Source of the DNA: an uncultured Rivibacter sp. | GTDB lineage: Bacteria; Pseudomonadota; Gammaproteobacteria; Burkholderiales; Burkholderiaceae | Assembly (NCBI GenBank): GCA_946480925.1 | Contig: CAMLLU010000069.1 | Location: 1 to 28,254 of the forward strand | Length of the DNA: 28,254 nucleotides | Reading direction: 5' to 3' | Shown: one piece after another, positions 27,696 through 28,254 of the stretch | Layout of the letters: the number at the start of each line of letters is the position of its first letter | Position numbering within the stretch: the first letter of the stretch is position 1 | Translations under genes and position numbers: made by a program | The notes under the pieces: generated by a model | Seen by the model: only the letters and a program-made list of their open reading frames with translations | Databases searched by the model: none | Told to the model about the DNA's origin: nothing

Positions 27696-27911
27696 GTGAC
27701 CCTTACCTGGGTCGATTTCGTGGAGTGACTGAAAGTGCTGCTGATACTCAAACAGCGTTCACGCGCGCGCCAGCGAGCATCCCCGTTGCTCGAAACGCCA
27801 GGTGAGGACCGCATCGAACAACGCTGATCTTTCGGGTTTCGCGATGGTCCTTTGAACCTGTCGAACCCATCCAACTCCTTGCAGAAACTTCCTAGCACGA
27901 TCGGAGACTTC

Positions 27912-28254
27912 ATGTTCCGCAACAACAGCTATTCCTTCATCTCGCGCATCGCCGCGGCCCTGGCCGCTGCGGTGGCCATTGCCGGCACGAGCCTGAGCGC
28001 ACAGGCTCAAACCACGTCCGCGGCCGGCGAGCCCACGGCGGCCAGCGTGCCGGCGGCGATCAACCCGGCGCCGGCGGCGGTGCCAGCGGCCAAGGCGGCC
28101 AACGGCAAGGCCACCGAGACGGTGGAGAACCCCTACGGCCTCGAAGCGCTGTGGAAGGCCGGTGACTTCATCGCCAAGGGCGTGCTCGTGATCATGGTCA
28201 TCATGAGCATGGGCAGCTGGTACATCATGATCGTCAAGCTGTGGGAGCAGGCCA
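27912..28254 (+). CDS. exbB: MotA/TolQ/ExbB proton channel family protein, N-terminal part
   Basis: The gene runs off the right edge of the window; 114 codons are visible from the ATG at 27912, with GGAG 5 bases upstream. ExbB with ExbD and TonB uses the proton gradient to energise outer-membrane receptors for iron chelates and vitamins. The protein opens with a cleavable-looking signal (RIAAALAAAVAIAGTSLSAQA) and then a low-complexity Ala/Pro linker of about 40 residues. NPYGLEALWKAGDFIAKGVLVIMVIMSMGSWYIMIVKLWEQ is the first membrane helix of the ExbB/TolQ channel. The long signal-bearing N-terminus favours ExbB over TolQ. The downstream partners exbD and tonB are outside the window. Confidence 0.88.
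   Translation, partial: MFRNNSYSFISRIAAALAAAVAIAGTSLSAQAQTTSAAGEPTAASVPAAINPAPAAVPAAKAANGKATETVENPYGLEALWKAGDFIAKGVLVIMVIMSMGSWYIMIVKLWEQA

Larger units (their letters stand above)
27423..27911. other. Intergenic region between the yejF-like gene and exbB
   Basis: This 489-bp stretch holds no convincing gene. A 59-codon frame from the ATG at 27441 to the TGA at 27618-27620 lacks a ribosome site and any recognisable sequence. The visible elements are an inverted repeat at 27553-27568, a possible -10 TAGAAT (27633-27638), a small hairpin ATCCG/CGGAT (27637-27641 with 27650-27654), and the terminator at 27663-27695. From 27696 to 27902 I see nothing specific, and no Fur box before exbB. GGAG (27903-27906) is the exbB ribosome site. 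Confidence 0.6.

Overview
The window is chromosomal DNA from a high-GC betaproteobacterium, almost certainly order Burkholderiales in the Rubrivivax/Leptothrix/Rhizobacter/Roseateles neighbourhood. This rests on protein character (for example the SGSHAS variant in GuaA) and on gene orders I recall as typical of that group: accA-tilS-lysC-tRNA-Ser, and smpB-ratA-rnfH-DUF4124-guaB-guaA-tadA. Genes are densely packed, many overlap by 4 bp, and there is no insertion sequence, prophage, CRISPR array or rRNA.

Layout. 1-4846 (+) is housekeeping: the 3' end of accA, tilS, lysC, tRNA-Ser(GCT) with a strong terminator, and rimO. 4843-9884 (-) is one compact sugar-uptake operon, read right to left: binding protein frcB, permease frcC, ATPase frcA, an RbsD/FucU-type mutarotase, a ROK regulator, and a small protein resembling archaeal CTP-dependent riboflavin kinase. 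A divergent fructokinase/metC pair lies at 10090-12287 (+). Between the divergent units is a perfect 11-bp-arm inverted repeat that overlaps the -35 box of the frc promoter and is the likely operator for the ROK protein.

12295-14098 holds smpB (-), ratA and rnfH/ratB (+), and an exported DUF4124 protein (-). 14261-20467 (+) carries guaB, a TetA-like MFS exporter, guaA, a small membrane-anchored protein, tadA and an LdcA/S66 peptidase with an unusual histidine-rich insert. 20813-27422 (+) is a YejABEF-type peptide ABC importer with an oversized binding protein, two permeases and a fused double ATPase. Its leader holds a terminator plus hairpins with competing pairings. After a 489-bp mostly non-coding gap, the window ends inside an ExbB/TolQ-type proton channel gene.

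Most novel points: the RibK-like gene translationally coupled to the ROK regulator in a fructose-type operon; the operator/promoter overlap that would let the ROK regulator control its own operon; the mutually exclusive RNA pairings ahead of yejA; the His-rich loop in the S66 peptidase; and the doubly anchored YejA-like protein.
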